A stretch of DNA of 64,000 nt from Bacillus sp. FJAT-49736 (GCF_018343615.1 NZ_JAGYPI010000001.1:558001-622000), one strand, 5' to 3'. Shown: positions 7,458 to 16,860, counted from the first letter of the stretch. Notes: a model not told the origin generated them from the sequence alone. Numbers and translations are program-made.

Positions 7458-9332
7458 ATGAGAATTACAGACTTACTGACACCATCCACAATAAAAATGG
7501 ATGTACAAGCCCAAACGAAGCAGGAACTTATTCGTGAGCTTGTTAATGTATTAAATGATGCAGGAAAATTGAATGATAAAGAGGAATACGAAAAAGCAGT
7601 TTTAGCACGGGAAGAGCAGAGCACTACTGGAGTGGGGGATGGAATTGCGATACCTCATGCGAAAACAGCTGCTGTTAAAACACCTGCTATTGCTTTCGGA
7701 AGGTCTAAAACAGGTCTTGATTACGAATCCTTTGATGGACAAGACAGCCATCTATTTTTCATGATTGCTGCAAGTGAAGGAGCAAATAATACACATTTGG
7801 AAGCGTTGTCCAAGCTTTCTTCCTTATTAATGAGAAAGGAAATTCGAGAGCAGCTTTTGATTGCGGATACCGTCGAGGGAGTTTTAAATGTTTTTATCGA
7901 AAGTGAAGAGGAAGTAACAGAAGATTCAAGTGTTTCAATAGATGAAAAAGAATTAATATTAGCGGTTACTGCTTGTCCAACTGGCATAGCACACACTTAT
8001 ATGGCAGCGGATTCCTTAAAGGAAAAGGCTAAAGAGTTAGGCATTCCTTTTAAAGTAGAGACTAATGGTTCCGGCGGTGCCAAAAATGTATTAACACCAG
8101 AGGAAATTGAAAAAGCAACAGCTATCATAGTTGCTGCAGATAAACAAGTGGAGATGGAACGCTTCAATGGCAAATATGTTATAGAAGTTCCAGTTGCGGA
8201 TGGAATTCGCAGACCAAAGGAACTTTTGAAACAAGCCATCAATCAAGATGCACCTATTTATAAAATCACTGGCGAAAGGAACAAAAGTGAGCAATCCCAA
8301 AAAAGCGGGAAAGGTCGCAATGGTTTCTACAAGCATTTAATGAATGGCGTATCTAATATGCTCCCGTTTGTCGTGGGGGGAGGTATATTAATTGCAATTT
8401 CATTCATGTTTGGAATTCATTCTGCAGATCCGCATGACCCAAGCTACAATAAATTTGCAGAAGCCTTAAATACGATTGGCGGAGGTAATGCTTTTGGATT
8501 AATGATACCAGTTCTGGCTGGATTTATCGCCATGAGTATTGCAGATAGACCCGGGCTTGCACCTGGGATGGTAGGCGGCTTTATGGCTGCACAAGGAGGA
8601 GCAGGATTTCTTGGCGGCTTAATTGCGGGATTTTTGGCAGGTTATGTAGTTGTCTTATTAAAGAAAGCATTTGCGGCACTACCGCAATCGCTTGAGGGAA
8701 TTAAGCCTGTATTGCTTTATCCGTTATTCGGAATATTTATTACTGGAATGATTATGTTCTTTGTCATTAATAAGCCGTGCAGTTTATTTAATCATTATTT
8801 ATCCGATGTGTTAAATCATTTAGGAACAGGAAATTTAATGCTTTTAGGAATAATTCTTGGTGGTATGATGGCAGTTGACATGGGTGGACCGATTAATAAG
8901 GCAGCCTTTACATTTGGAATAGCAATGATAGATGCTGGGCAGTATGCTCCACATGCAGCTGTTATGGCAGGAGGAATGGTTCCTCCGCTTGGAATGGCTA
9001 TTGCTACAACACTTTTTAGAAGCAAGTTTACAAAGAGTGAAAAGGATGCAGGTATAACTTGTTATATTATGGGGGCGACTTTTATTACAGAAGGTGCAAT
9101 TCCTTTCGCTGCTGCTGACCCCGTACGTGTCATTCCATCTGCAGTAGTCGGATCTGCAATCGCCGGTGCATTAACGATGCTATTTCATATTGGTTTACGT
9201 GCCCCACACGGAGGTATCTTTGTTATTCCTTTAGTAGATGGCAATCCGTTATTGTACGCTTTAGCAATTATCATTGGTGCTTTTATTACCGCCATATTGG
9301 TAGGTTTGTTAAAAAAGAGAGTGGCGAATTAG
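7458..9332 (+). CDS. fruA: fructose-specific PTS enzyme IIABC
   Basis: A 624-residue fused permease that takes up and phosphorylates fructose at C1. The EIIA domain covers residues 1-~148 with the phospho-His67 in GIAIPHAKT. EIIB is ~165-265 with the phospho-Cys173 in VTACPTGIAHT. EIIC runs from ~285 to the end with eight or more membrane helices (for example MLPFVVGGGILIAISFMFG). The A-B-C order is the usual FruA order. A GAGGTGA site precedes the ATG, 14 bp after fruK. It receives phosphate from HPr, encoded at 44.4 kb in this window. Confidence 0.96.
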   Translation: MRITDLLTPSTIKMDVQAQTKQELIRELVNVLNDAGKLNDKEEYEKAVLAREEQSTTGVGDGIAIPHAKTAAVKTPAIAFGRSKTGLDYESFDGQDSHLFFMIAASEGANNTHLEALSKLSSLLMRKEIREQLLIADTVEGVLNVFIESEEEVTEDSSVSIDEKELILAVTACPTGIAHTYMAADSLKEKAKELGIPFKVETNGSGGAKNVLTPEEIEKATAIIVAADKQVEMERFNGKYVIEVPVADGIRRPKELLKQAINQDAPIYKITGERNKSEQSQKSGKGRNGFYKHLMNGVSNMLPFVVGGGILIAISFMFGIHSADPHDPSYNKFAEALNTIGGGNAFGLMIPVLAGFIAMSIADRPGLAPGMVGGFMAAQGGAGFLGGLIAGFLAGYVVVLLKKAFAALPQSLEGIKPVLLYPLFGIFITGMIMFFVINKPCSLFNHYLSDVLNHLGTGNLMLLGIILGGMMAVDMGGPINKAAFTFGIAMIDAGQYAPHAAVMAGGMVPPLGMAIATTLFRSKFTKSEKDAGITCYIMGATFITEGAIPFAAADPVRVIPSAVVGSAIAGALTMLFHIGLRAPHGGIFVIPLVDGNPLLYALAIIIGAFITAILVGLLKKRVAN

Positions 9333-9339
9333 ATTGGAG

Positions 9340-9373
9340 AAGGGCTGGCAAACTTGTCAGCCCTTCTTTTTTT
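9340..9373 (+). terminator. fru operon terminator
   Basis: AAGGGCTG (9340-9347) pairs with CAGCCCTT (9358-9365), followed by CTTTTTTT. It starts 8 bp after the fruA stop. Confidence 0.9.
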
Positions 9374-9521
9374 GAAACGACATATTCTATTATCCTTTTC
9401 AAATGTTAAATTTATTTGAAAAATCATTATTTCTTTTGTAAAGATTTCGTAAATTTTTGTCGATATATATTCCCAAATGGCAAAAATCATTTAAAATGGT
9501 GTAGGAATGTTTTTTTTAAAA

Positions 9522-9703
9522 GGCTCTTTTCTTAAACTTTGTTATTTCTGAGACAAAAGATATATACATAACAATTCATTTTAAGGACTAATCTTTTAAG
9601 AAAAGATGCCCTGAAACTAGTTTGAAAATAGGAAAATAACTATTTCTGAAGAGCAGCAATTAAAATTAGATTTTGGATTTTAAAAATCAATACGAAAACA
9701 GCC
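9522..9703 (+). repeat. dispersed intergenic repeat, copy 2 (most complete)
   Basis: Left end GGCTCTTTTCTTAAACTTT, inner inverted motif TTAAGAAAAGATGCCC (9596-9611), right end ATCAATACGAAAACAGCC (9686-9703). TTTAAAA flanks the left end and TTTTAAAA the right, so the inverted ends extend a little. It sits between the fru terminator and the DUF47-pit operon; no gene is visible in it. Confidence 0.7.
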
Positions 9704-9731
9704 TTTTAAAAACAATTTTGGAGGAATCAGA

Positions 9732-10352
9732 ATGCCTATTATCGAAAAAAAAGATAAATTTTCACTAATGCTAAGCAATATTACTGCAAATTTGGAGGAT
9801 AGTTCAAAATTTTTAACGGAAACGACGATTCAAAATGAAAATGATTTAAAGACGCTTTCTACTAAAATGAAAGAGTATGAGACAAAAGGAGATACTCTCA
9901 TTCATGAAATAATTGTAGAGCTTCATAAAGCTTTCATTACTCCAATTGATCGTGAGGATATTCTTCAGCTTGCCATGCGTTTGGATGATGTATTGGACGG
10001 GCTTGATCACACTGCATCCTTGATGGAATTATATAATATTACAAAGCCTACGGTATTTATGAGAGATTTTGTCGTTGAATTATATGGCAGCTGCCAAGAA
10101 ATTTCTAAATGTATTGGATTATTAGCTAAGAAAAAATTGCTCGACATTCGTGCACATACGATTAAAATCAAAGACTATGAATCAAAATGTGATGATATTT
10201 TACGATCTTCTGTAAAAGATCTTTTTGCAACGGAAAAAAATCCTATTACGATTATTCAATATAAAGAGGTCTATGAAAACCTTGAACTAATATCTGATTA
10301 CTGTCAGGATGTTGCCAATATATTTGAAACTATTATTATGAAGAATGCATAA
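9732..10352 (+). CDS. DUF47 family PhoU-like protein, partner of Pit
   Basis: A 206-residue all-helical protein of the DUF47/PhoU-related family (YkaA in B. subtilis). Typical features are TKMKEYETKGDTLIHEIIVELHKAFITPIDREDILQLAMRLDDVLDG (residues ~45-95) with acidic E/D-D-x-x-D metal-type clusters and KDYESKCDDILR near 145. These proteins are found next to Pit transporters and are thought to modulate low-affinity phosphate uptake. GGAGGAATCAG precedes the ATG. The next gene, pit, starts 11 bp after its stop, so they form an operon. Confidence 0.88.
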   Translation: MPIIEKKDKFSLMLSNITANLEDSSKFLTETTIQNENDLKTLSTKMKEYETKGDTLIHEIIVELHKAFITPIDREDILQLAMRLDDVLDGLDHTASLMELYNITKPTVFMRDFVVELYGSCQEISKCIGLLAKKKLLDIRAHTIKIKDYESKCDDILRSSVKDLFATEKNPITIIQYKEVYENLELISDYCQDVANIFETIIMKNA

Positions 10353-10363
10353 GGGGATAGCGA

Positions 10364-11365
10364 ATGACTACTATTTTCATATTAACTATACTTATCGTTA
10401 TAGGCGCACTTGTATTTGATTTTATTAATGGATTCCATGATACAGCAAATACCATTGCAACATCTGTTTCAACGAAAGCGTTAAAGCCAAGACAGGCGAT
10501 TATTCTTGCAGCTGTGATGAATTTTGTCGGGGCCTTAACTTTTACCGGAGTAGCAAAAACGATTACCAGTGATATTGTGGATCCTTTCCAGCTTCAAAAT
10601 GGCGGTGCGGTAATCCTGGCAGCATTGCTTTCAGCTATCATTTGGAATTTAATCACCTGGTATTATGGTATCCCAAGCAGTTCATCTCATGCGATTATTG
10701 GTTCCATTGCCGGAGCCTCGATAGCGGCTGCAGGGTTTGGGGCAATTAAATATCAAGGATTTTTAAAAATCCTTGAGGCTCTAATTATTTCCCCAATTAT
10801 TGCATTTGTAGTCGGTTATATTATATATACCATTTTTAAATGGACATTAAAGAATCGAAATTTAGCTAAAACAAATAATCAATTCCGATGGATACAAATT
10901 GCTACTGCAGCTATTCAATCCTATTCTCATGGAACGAATGATGCACAGAAATCTATGGGGATTATCACGATGGCACTTATGGCTAATCATTATGTAACAT
11001 CTAATGACATTCCATTTTGGGTTCAATTTTCGTGTGCTGTCGCAATGGGATTAGGGACATCGGTTGGTGGGTGGAAAATTATCAAAACAGTCGGCGGAAA
11101 GATTATGAAGATTAAACCGGTTAATGGTGTAGCAGCCGATTTATCATCAGCAATGATTATTTTTGGGGCAACCTTTATTCACCTTCCTGTGAGTTCAACA
11201 CATGTAATCTCGTCTTCTATTCTAGGTGTTGGTTCTGCCCACCGTATTAAAGGTGTGAAGTGGGGGACTGCACAAAGAATTCTTATTACATGGGTGATTA
11301 CTCTTCCTATTTCCGCAGTTCTTGCAGCATGCTTCTACGGAATTGTGCAGCTATTTTTTAAATAA
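10364..11365 (+). CDS. pit: inorganic phosphate transporter, PiT family
   Basis: A 333-residue membrane transporter that imports phosphate (as metal-phosphate in bacterial members) driven by the proton gradient. The duplicated PiT signatures are present: DFINGFHDTANTIATSVSTKAL at residues 18-39 (first repeat) and QSYSHGTNDAQKSMGII near 185-201 (second repeat). Serine-rich loops PSSSSHAI and PVSSTHVI mark the two halves. About ten hydrophobic helices. Cotranscribed with the DUF47 gene and ended by the terminator at 11384. Confidence 0.95.
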   Translation: MTTIFILTILIVIGALVFDFINGFHDTANTIATSVSTKALKPRQAIILAAVMNFVGALTFTGVAKTITSDIVDPFQLQNGGAVILAALLSAIIWNLITWYYGIPSSSSHAIIGSIAGASIAAAGFGAIKYQGFLKILEALIISPIIAFVVGYIIYTIFKWTLKNRNLAKTNNQFRWIQIATAAIQSYSHGTNDAQKSMGIITMALMANHYVTSNDIPFWVQFSCAVAMGLGTSVGGWKIIKTVGGKIMKIKPVNGVAADLSSAMIIFGATFIHLPVSSTHVISSSILGVGSAHRIKGVKWGTAQRILITWVITLPISAVLAACFYGIVQLFFK

Positions 11366-11383
11366 ATTGGTCCAAGAAAAACG

Positions 11384-11412
11384 GGATTTGATCATGTATC
11401 AAATCCTTTTTT
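11384..11412 (+). terminator. DUF47-pit terminator
   Basis: GGATTTGAT/ATCAAATCC (11384-11392, 11398-11406) with loop CATGT, then a T7 run. Confidence 0.9.
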
Positions 11413-11623
11413 TCTTTTTCCATAAACCTCTATTGTATTTTGTAAGGTCTCTAACCATCTTCTGAGTATTAAGCGGTAATGTTAAAGAAAATATGATCCA
11501 AAAGAGATTTATGTAGAAATTTATTAATATTGAAGAGAAAGGATCTAAACGGAAACAGCCGTTTTATTTTATAATTATAGTATAATAGATTTAATTATTA
11601 GTCCGTTTTGTGAGGCGTTTTAT

Positions 11624-13801
11624 ATGAAATTAATTATTGCCGAAAAGCCTGATCAAGGCTTGAAAATAGCAGCACCTTTTTCCTTTTCCAAAAAAGATGG
11701 TTATGTTGTAATTGCTCCTAACCAATGGTTTCCTGAAGGAGCTTTTTTGACTTGGGCAGTCGGTCATCTTTGCGAGCTAATTCCGCCTGAAGAATATGAT
11801 GTTAAATGGAAAAAATGGTCGCTTGATATGCTCCCAATTATTCCACCTCAATTTCAGCATCGGGTAACGAAATCCAAATGGAAGCAGTTTAATATTATTA
11901 AGGGTTTAGTTGAGCGAAAGGATGTAGAGGAAATTATTATTGCAGGCGATGCGGAGCGGGAGGGGGAAGCAATTGTCCGAGTCATTTTACATAAATGCAA
12001 TAACCGTAAGAGAATGAAAAGGTTATGGATATCATCCTTGACTCCCAAATCGGTTATTCATGGATTCGAAAACCTATTAGATGAATCGGAAACAAGAAGT
12101 ATTTACTTTGAAGCGTTAAGTAGAGCATGTGCTGACTGGTTGATAGGTATGAATGCATCAAGAGCCTATACTCTTCTTCTCCAAAAAAAGGGAATATCAG
12201 ATGTGTTTTCTACTGGTAGAGTGCAAACGCCAACACTAGCACTTATTGTCAAAAGGGAAAAGGAAATAGCGAATTTTAAATCAGAGCCTTTTTGGGAAAT
12301 ATTTGCGGACTTTTTCATGGATGGAAAAGTATATGAGGGTAAATGGCATAAGGATGGAGAATCGCGGCTGCATGATGAAGCAATGGCCAAAAGAATTGCC
12401 GAATTTTGCAAAGGGAAGGAAGCGGTTATTTCCAATATAGAGAAGGAAAGAAAAGAGTTCTTGCCGCCATTTCTTTTTAACTTATCTGCTTTGCAAGCAA
12501 CAGCTAATAAGCTGTATAAATACTCTCCCAAAAAAACCCTTGATATTGCACAAAAATTATACGTCAAAGGAATTATTTCTTATCCGCGGAGTGATTCAAG
12601 CTACGTGACAAAAGAAGAAGCAGCCGGCTTTCCGGAAATACTGCAAAAGCTTAGCAGGCTTGAGGCATTTAAAGAGTACTTTCCATTGCCAACATCGTCC
12701 ATTTTGAATAACTCTCGTTATGTAAATGAGAAAAAGGTTACGGATCATTATGCCATTATTCCAACTGAACAAGTGGTAGACCCATCCAAAATGTCTGCTG
12801 AAGAGGAAAAAATTTATACATTGATTGCGGAAAGGTTAATTGCTGCCCATTATGAAAAAGCAATTTTTGACTATACTACTATTCATACTTTGGTAGAACA
12901 GAGAGCAACCTTTATTTCGAAAGGAAAAGAACAAATTCAAGAAGGCTGGAGAAGGGTTATTTATAAAAATAAAATTGAGCAGCAAAATAAGGAGAAAACA
13001 GAGCAAGAAGAACAGGACTTACCTTCTTTGGAAGAAGGAGAGAAGGGAATAGTTCATGCAATCAAAGTTAAGAATGGAAAAACACAGCCTCCAAAGAGAT
13101 ATACAGAAGGACAGCTTATTACCTTGATGAAGACGGCTGGGAAACATCTGGAGGATAATGAGCTTATGAAGGTTCTTAACAAAACAGAAGGTCTTGGGAC
13201 AGAAGCTACCAGGGCGGGAATTATTGGTGTATTAAAAGACAGAAATTATATTGAGGTTAAACGAAATCAAGTATTTGCAACCAACAAGGGTATACTTTTG
13301 ATAGATTCCATTGGAAATAGTATTTTGGCATCTCCTGAAATGACTGCTAAATGGGAGCAAAGGCTACATGAAATTGGGGAAGGTAATGCTTCTCCAAAGA
13401 ATTTTATGGAACAGGCAAAAAAACTGGCAATAAAATTAATTAATGATGCAAGAGAAAGCAGTGAAAGCTGGGATTTCAAGCATTTAGATGTAGATGAATT
13501 TCAAAATAAAGATTCCTCCAAAAAGGGGAGGAGTACAGAAGCACCATTAGGGAAATGTAAGAAATGTGATGGAGATGTTATAGATAAAGGGAAATTTTTT
13601 GGATGCTCCAAATACAGCGCAACGAAATGTGACTTTACTATTTCTAAAAAAATATTAGGAAGATCCATTTCCAAAACAAATATAAAAAGGCTGCTAGCGG
13701 AGGGAAGGACTGATTTTATTAAAGGTTTTAAAAAGGATGGGAAGGAATTTTCGGCAAAGCTGGAATGGAAAGATAATAAGATCACCTTACTATTTAAATA
13801 A
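11624..13801 (+). CDS. topB: DNA topoisomerase III (type IA)
   Basis: A 725-residue single-strand-passing topoisomerase that helps decatenate replication and recombination intermediates. N-terminal Toprim (KLIIAEKPDQG; the DAEREGE metal motif near residue 110). The type IA core follows, with the active-site Tyr320 in ISYPRSDSSY. The C-terminal residues ~640-670 form a zinc ribbon (CKKC, then C and C at about 20 residues). B. subtilis TopB has nearly the same length. GTGAGGCG lies before the ATG, and a TATAAT -10 is at 11581. No clear terminator follows; the next small gene is convergent. Confidence 0.95.
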   Translation: MKLIIAEKPDQGLKIAAPFSFSKKDGYVVIAPNQWFPEGAFLTWAVGHLCELIPPEEYDVKWKKWSLDMLPIIPPQFQHRVTKSKWKQFNIIKGLVERKDVEEIIIAGDAEREGEAIVRVILHKCNNRKRMKRLWISSLTPKSVIHGFENLLDESETRSIYFEALSRACADWLIGMNASRAYTLLLQKKGISDVFSTGRVQTPTLALIVKREKEIANFKSEPFWEIFADFFMDGKVYEGKWHKDGESRLHDEAMAKRIAEFCKGKEAVISNIEKERKEFLPPFLFNLSALQATANKLYKYSPKKTLDIAQKLYVKGIISYPRSDSSYVTKEEAAGFPEILQKLSRLEAFKEYFPLPTSSILNNSRYVNEKKVTDHYAIIPTEQVVDPSKMSAEEEKIYTLIAERLIAAHYEKAIFDYTTIHTLVEQRATFISKGKEQIQEGWRRVIYKNKIEQQNKEKTEQEEQDLPSLEEGEKGIVHAIKVKNGKTQPPKRYTEGQLITLMKTAGKHLEDNELMKVLNKTEGLGTEATRAGIIGVLKDRNYIEVKRNQVFATNKGILLIDSIGNSILASPEMTAKWEQRLHEIGEGNASPKNFMEQAKKLAIKLINDARESSESWDFKHLDVDEFQNKDSSKKGRSTEAPLGKCKKCDGDVIDKGKFFGCSKYSATKCDFTISKKILGRSISKTNIKRLLAEGRTDFIKGFKKDGKEFSAKLEWKDNKITLLFK

Positions 13802-13815
13802 GGCTATAAAAGTAC

Positions 13816-13989
13816 TTAACTTGAATTACTATTATTTTTGTTTCCTTTTAATTTCTTAATGATAGAAAGCAATGAAAAAATGCAGAAAATAGCAGTAGAT
13901 GTTCCGAAGCCAATGTAAGAAATAATAATTTTGTTCTGCAAAAAAAATTGATTAACGGTATCTGCAAGTTCGAATAAATAATGCCTCAA
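13816..13989 (-). CDS. putative 57-residue single-span membrane peptide
   Basis: A small leftward frame starting at TTG with GGATGA 5-6 bases upstream. The peptide begins MRHYLFELADTVNQFF, has one hydrophobic helix (IIISYIGFGTSTAIFCIFSLLSII, residues ~20-43) and ends in a basic, Asn/Ser-rich tail (KKLKGNKNNSNSS). That is a realistic pattern for a small membrane protein. No family recognised. It is convergent with topB, and the dispersed repeat copy 3 lies just upstream, so its promoter may lie in or beyond that repeat. Confidence 0.45.
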   Translation of the reverse strand: MRHYLFELADTVNQFFLQNKIIISYIGFGTSTAIFCIFSLLSIIKKLKGNKNNSNSS

Positions 13990-14011
13990 ATAAATTCATC
14001 CTTTTTTAATA

Positions 14012-14169
14012 GGCTGTTTTAGTATAGGTTGTTATTTTTCGTATATTGATTATAAATCATAATATAGTCTGCTCGGGGTTTCTTTTCTTAAGGAAGTAAT
14101 GCATTCTTAACCAAATATCAAGTTGTTATTAAGACGTCTGAAAAAGCAAAAAAGTTAAAGAAAAGAGCC
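14012..14169 (-). repeat. dispersed intergenic repeat, copy 3 (reverse orientation)
   Basis: Starts GGCTGTTTTAGTATAGG and ends AAAGTTAAAGAAAAGAGCC, the reverse complements of the ends of copies 1 and 2. The inner motif TTTCTTTTCTTAAG is at ~14079-14092. The segment ATACGAAAAATAACAACC on its reverse strand closely matches copy 4 near 58087-58104. Noncoding. Confidence 0.65.
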
Positions 14170-14222
14170 TTTAAATAAGTATGTGTAAAAATAGGAATAT
14201 TATTCTAGTTGCGGACAAATGA

Positions 14223-14252
14223 AAGAAGAAGCATCCGCGGATGCTTCTTCTT
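14223..14252. terminator. 30 bp perfect palindrome, probable terminator
   Basis: Perfect palindrome centred on CCGCGG (14235-14240). It lies 39 bp past the stop of the leftward YjcZ-like gene. Flanking T-tracts are weak, so factor-independent termination is likely but not certain; an inverted binding site is the alternative. Confidence 0.5.
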
Positions 14253-14290
14253 ATAATTAGATGAGGAGTAAAAAATTAAGGGTAAAAACG

Positions 14291-14401
14291 TTAGTACATT
14301 CCGCCACCGACATAACTAGTTCCAACAATAATTAAGAGGATGAATAGTACTACGATTAAGGCAAAGCCAGCCCCCATTCCATGGCCGCGATATTCTGACA
14401 T
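14291..14401 (-). CDS. YjcZ family tiny sporulation membrane protein
   Basis: A 36-residue peptide with a short glycine-rich start ([12 protein letters not shown]), one hydrophobic helix ([19 protein letters not shown]) and the end GGGMY. This pattern, with its Gly-Gly C-terminus, is typical of the YjcZ sporulation proteins, which are tiny and often missed. The ribosome site GGAGGTGAAGGGA is strong. A sigma-K-like promoter lies upstream. Function within the spore envelope is unknown. Confidence 0.8.
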   Translation of the reverse strand: MSEYRGHGMGAGFALIVVLFILLIIVGTSYVGGGMY

Positions 14402-14428
14402 TCCCTTCACCTCCTTACATCATTGATA

Positions 14429-14456
14429 TAAGTTATGTACAATTTCATTTTCGGTG
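14429..14456 (-). promoter_or_regulatory. sigma-K/E-like sporulation promoter of the YjcZ-type gene
   Basis: Read on the minus strand, CATAACTTA (14429-14437) matches the -10 pattern CATAnnnTA. CACC (14453-14456) lies 15 bp upstream in place of the -35 element ACm. The distance to the start (14401) is suitable. Assigned from motif only. Confidence 0.4.
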
Positions 14457-14928
14457 TGGACAAATACTCAATTAAGAAAAAAATGATATAAATTACATAG
14501 GGAAATAGAGGAGAGGAAATTTCAAGGGACAATTATACGTTTTAATGTATAATTTATGATTTTTTTGTATTATTTGTAATTGGAGAAATTGTTTCAGAAA
14601 CAGTACAATTGGTCCCTAATATAAAATTGTTGATGAAAATACCGCAATTTTCTATTGCCGAATATCAACTTCAAGATTAAAATGAATAAAGTTGAAATGA
14701 TTAGCGTAGACATCTATCATAATATTATTGTCGAAAAACCAAACATTTTCTTTTGCGTAATTATCTGTATATGAATTGAAAAATACATGCAACATGTTTA
14801 TAGTATTTATATGCCATAATTAATACTGTTATTTTTTGCAGTTGGCAGAATACAAGATCTGGTTAACACTACGAGTTTGTTTTCGATTAGTGTATTTAGC
14901 TTAGTTTTGTAATAAAAGAGGTGCAAAA
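14457..14928. other. 472 bp AT-rich gap before ltaS
   Basis: No reading frame with a ribosome site was seen. A single TTGTCGAA (14728-14735) matches the Spo0A box. The direct upstream region of ltaS contains AT-rich promoter-like stretches (ATACATGCAACATG near 14783) but no standard -35/-10 pair I would defend. Confidence 0.4.
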
Positions 14929-16854
14929 ATGAAAAACTTTTTATTGAAATGCCAAAGTGTATTGAATAAACATCTTGGTTTTTTCTTTTTAGCTGTTATA
15001 TTATTTTGGTTAAAAACGTATTTTGGGTATGTGAATGAATTTCACTTAGGAATCAGCAATTCCCTGCAAAAATTCTTGTTATTTATTAACCCGCTAAGCT
15101 CTGCGATTTTCTTCTTCGGACTTGCATTATTTGCAAAAGGAAGAAGAGCGCATATTTGGTTAATAATCATTAATTTTTTAATGTCCTTTTTATTGTATGC
15201 AAATATTGTATATTATAGATTTTTTAGCGACTTTATTACGATTCCAACTCTTACACAAACAAAAAACTTTGGAGATCTAGGTGGAAGTGTCCTTGCTTTA
15301 CTAAGGCCGCATGACCCTCTTTATTTCCTGGATACAATTATTTTACTAGTTCTTGTCGTATTTAAACTGGTAAAGCCAGAACCAATTCGATTAGGTCGCA
15401 AGCAGGTGTTTTCTGTTTTTGGTATTGCGATTTTAGCTTTTTGTGTTAATTTAGGCCTTGCTGAAAAGGATCGTCCAGAATTATTATCCAGAACATTTGA
15501 CCGAAACTATCTAGTTAAATATTTAGGTACGTATAACTTTACCATTTATGATGCAATTCAGAACACGAAGACATCTGCGCAAAAAGCTTTTGCAGACAGT
15601 AGTGATATGACAGAGGTACGCAACTATGTAAAGGCTGAATATGCAGAACCAAACAAAAAATATTTTGGAAAAGCTAAGGGTATGAATGTAATATATATTC
15701 ATCTTGAGTCATTCCAAAACTTCCTAATTAACTATAAATTAAATGGTGAAGAGGTAACTCCTTTTCTAAATTCATTTACAAAAGATAAAAACACATTATA
15801 TTTTGATAACTTCTTCCATCAGACAGGACAAGGTAAAACTTCTGATGCGGAATTTATGTTAGAAAACTCTTTATTCGGATTGCCTCAAGGTTCTGTATTA
15901 ACTACGAAAGCGTTAAATACATTCCAGGCTGCACCGGCTATATTTGATCAAAGAGGATATACTTCTGCAGTATTTCATGGTAATTACAAGACATTTTGGA
16001 ACCGTGATGAGGCATACAAATCATTTGGTTTCGATAAATTCTTTGATGCAAGCTACTACGATATGAATGATAATGATGTATTAAATTATGGATTAAAGGA
16101 TAAGCCATTCTTTAAAGAGTCCATACCAATGCTTGAATCATTGCAACAACCATTTTATGTGAAGTTTATTACGCTATCAAATCATTTCCCATATCCAATA
16201 GCAAGTGATGAAGCTAGCATTGGACCTGCTAATACAGGAGATCCTTCTGTTGATAGGTATTTCCAAACAGCTCGCTATTTGGATGAATCAGTAAAAGAAT
16301 TTGTGGATTATTTAAAGCAATCCGGTTTGTATGATAAGTCTGTTATCATCATGTATGGCGATCATTATGGAATTTCTGAAAACCATAATAAAGCTATGTC
16401 ACAAGTAATGGGCAAGAATGTTAATGCATTTGAAAATGCACAGTTACAGCGTGTACCATTAATTATCCACGTTCCAGGAGTCAAAGGCGGTGTAATGCAC
16501 CAATACGGCGGTGAAATTGATGTATTGCCAACTCTTGAACACTTAATGGGAATTGATACAAAGGATTATATTCAATTCGGTACAGACTTACTATCCAAGG
16601 ATCATTCCCAAGTGGTGCCTTTCCGCAACGGAAGCTTTGTAACCCCGACAGTCACTTCCATTAATGGAAAGTACTACGATACAAACACAGGAGAACGAAT
16701 AGAGAAGAATGATGAGATTCGCAAGGATGAACAAATGGTTCAAACGAAGCTGCAGCTATCAGACAAAGTGGTTTATGGAGATCTGTTAAGATTCTATACT
16801 CCAAAAGGCTTTACACCTGTAGATCGTTCAAAATATAATTACAACAATCATTAA
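14929..16854 (+). CDS. ltaS: lipoteichoic acid synthase family (LtaS/YfnI/YqgS)
   Basis: A 641-residue polytopic enzyme. Five N-terminal membrane helices (residues ~17-175) are followed by an extracellular sulfatase-fold domain that polymerises glycerol-phosphate from phosphatidylglycerol onto the glycolipid anchor. The domain has YIHLESFQN (metal Glu, ~255), the catalytic Thr304 in GQGKTSDAE, and MYGDHYG (~482) as metal ligands. Bacilli carry several paralogues, so whether this is the main LtaS or a YfnI/YqgS-type paralogue cannot be decided here. GAGGTG precedes the ATG. Monocistronic, ended by the terminator at 16861. Confidence 0.88.
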   Translation: MKNFLLKCQSVLNKHLGFFFLAVILFWLKTYFGYVNEFHLGISNSLQKFLLFINPLSSAIFFFGLALFAKGRRAHIWLIIINFLMSFLLYANIVYYRFFSDFITIPTLTQTKNFGDLGGSVLALLRPHDPLYFLDTIILLVLVVFKLVKPEPIRLGRKQVFSVFGIAILAFCVNLGLAEKDRPELLSRTFDRNYLVKYLGTYNFTIYDAIQNTKTSAQKAFADSSDMTEVRNYVKAEYAEPNKKYFGKAKGMNVIYIHLESFQNFLINYKLNGEEVTPFLNSFTKDKNTLYFDNFFHQTGQGKTSDAEFMLENSLFGLPQGSVLTTKALNTFQAAPAIFDQRGYTSAVFHGNYKTFWNRDEAYKSFGFDKFFDASYYDMNDNDVLNYGLKDKPFFKESIPMLESLQQPFYVKFITLSNHFPYPIASDEASIGPANTGDPSVDRYFQTARYLDESVKEFVDYLKQSGLYDKSVIIMYGDHYGISENHNKAMSQVMGKNVNAFENAQLQRVPLIIHVPGVKGGVMHQYGGEIDVLPTLEHLMGIDTKDYIQFGTDLLSKDHSQVVPFRNGSFVTPTVTSINGKYYDTNTGERIEKNDEIRKDEQMVQTKLQLSDKVVYGDLLRFYTPKGFTPVDRSKYNYNNH

Positions 16855-16860
16855 AATAAG

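Noticed and set aside
7721-9025. Several leftward frames opposite fruA
   Set aside because: They are shadows of a strongly supported coding sequence and show no ribosome sites or family motifs.
11547-11570. GGAAACAGCCGTTTT looked like a right end of the dispersed repeat
   Set aside because: It is explained by its own small hairpin AAACGG/CCGTTT upstream of topB, and the wider sequence and a left end do not match.
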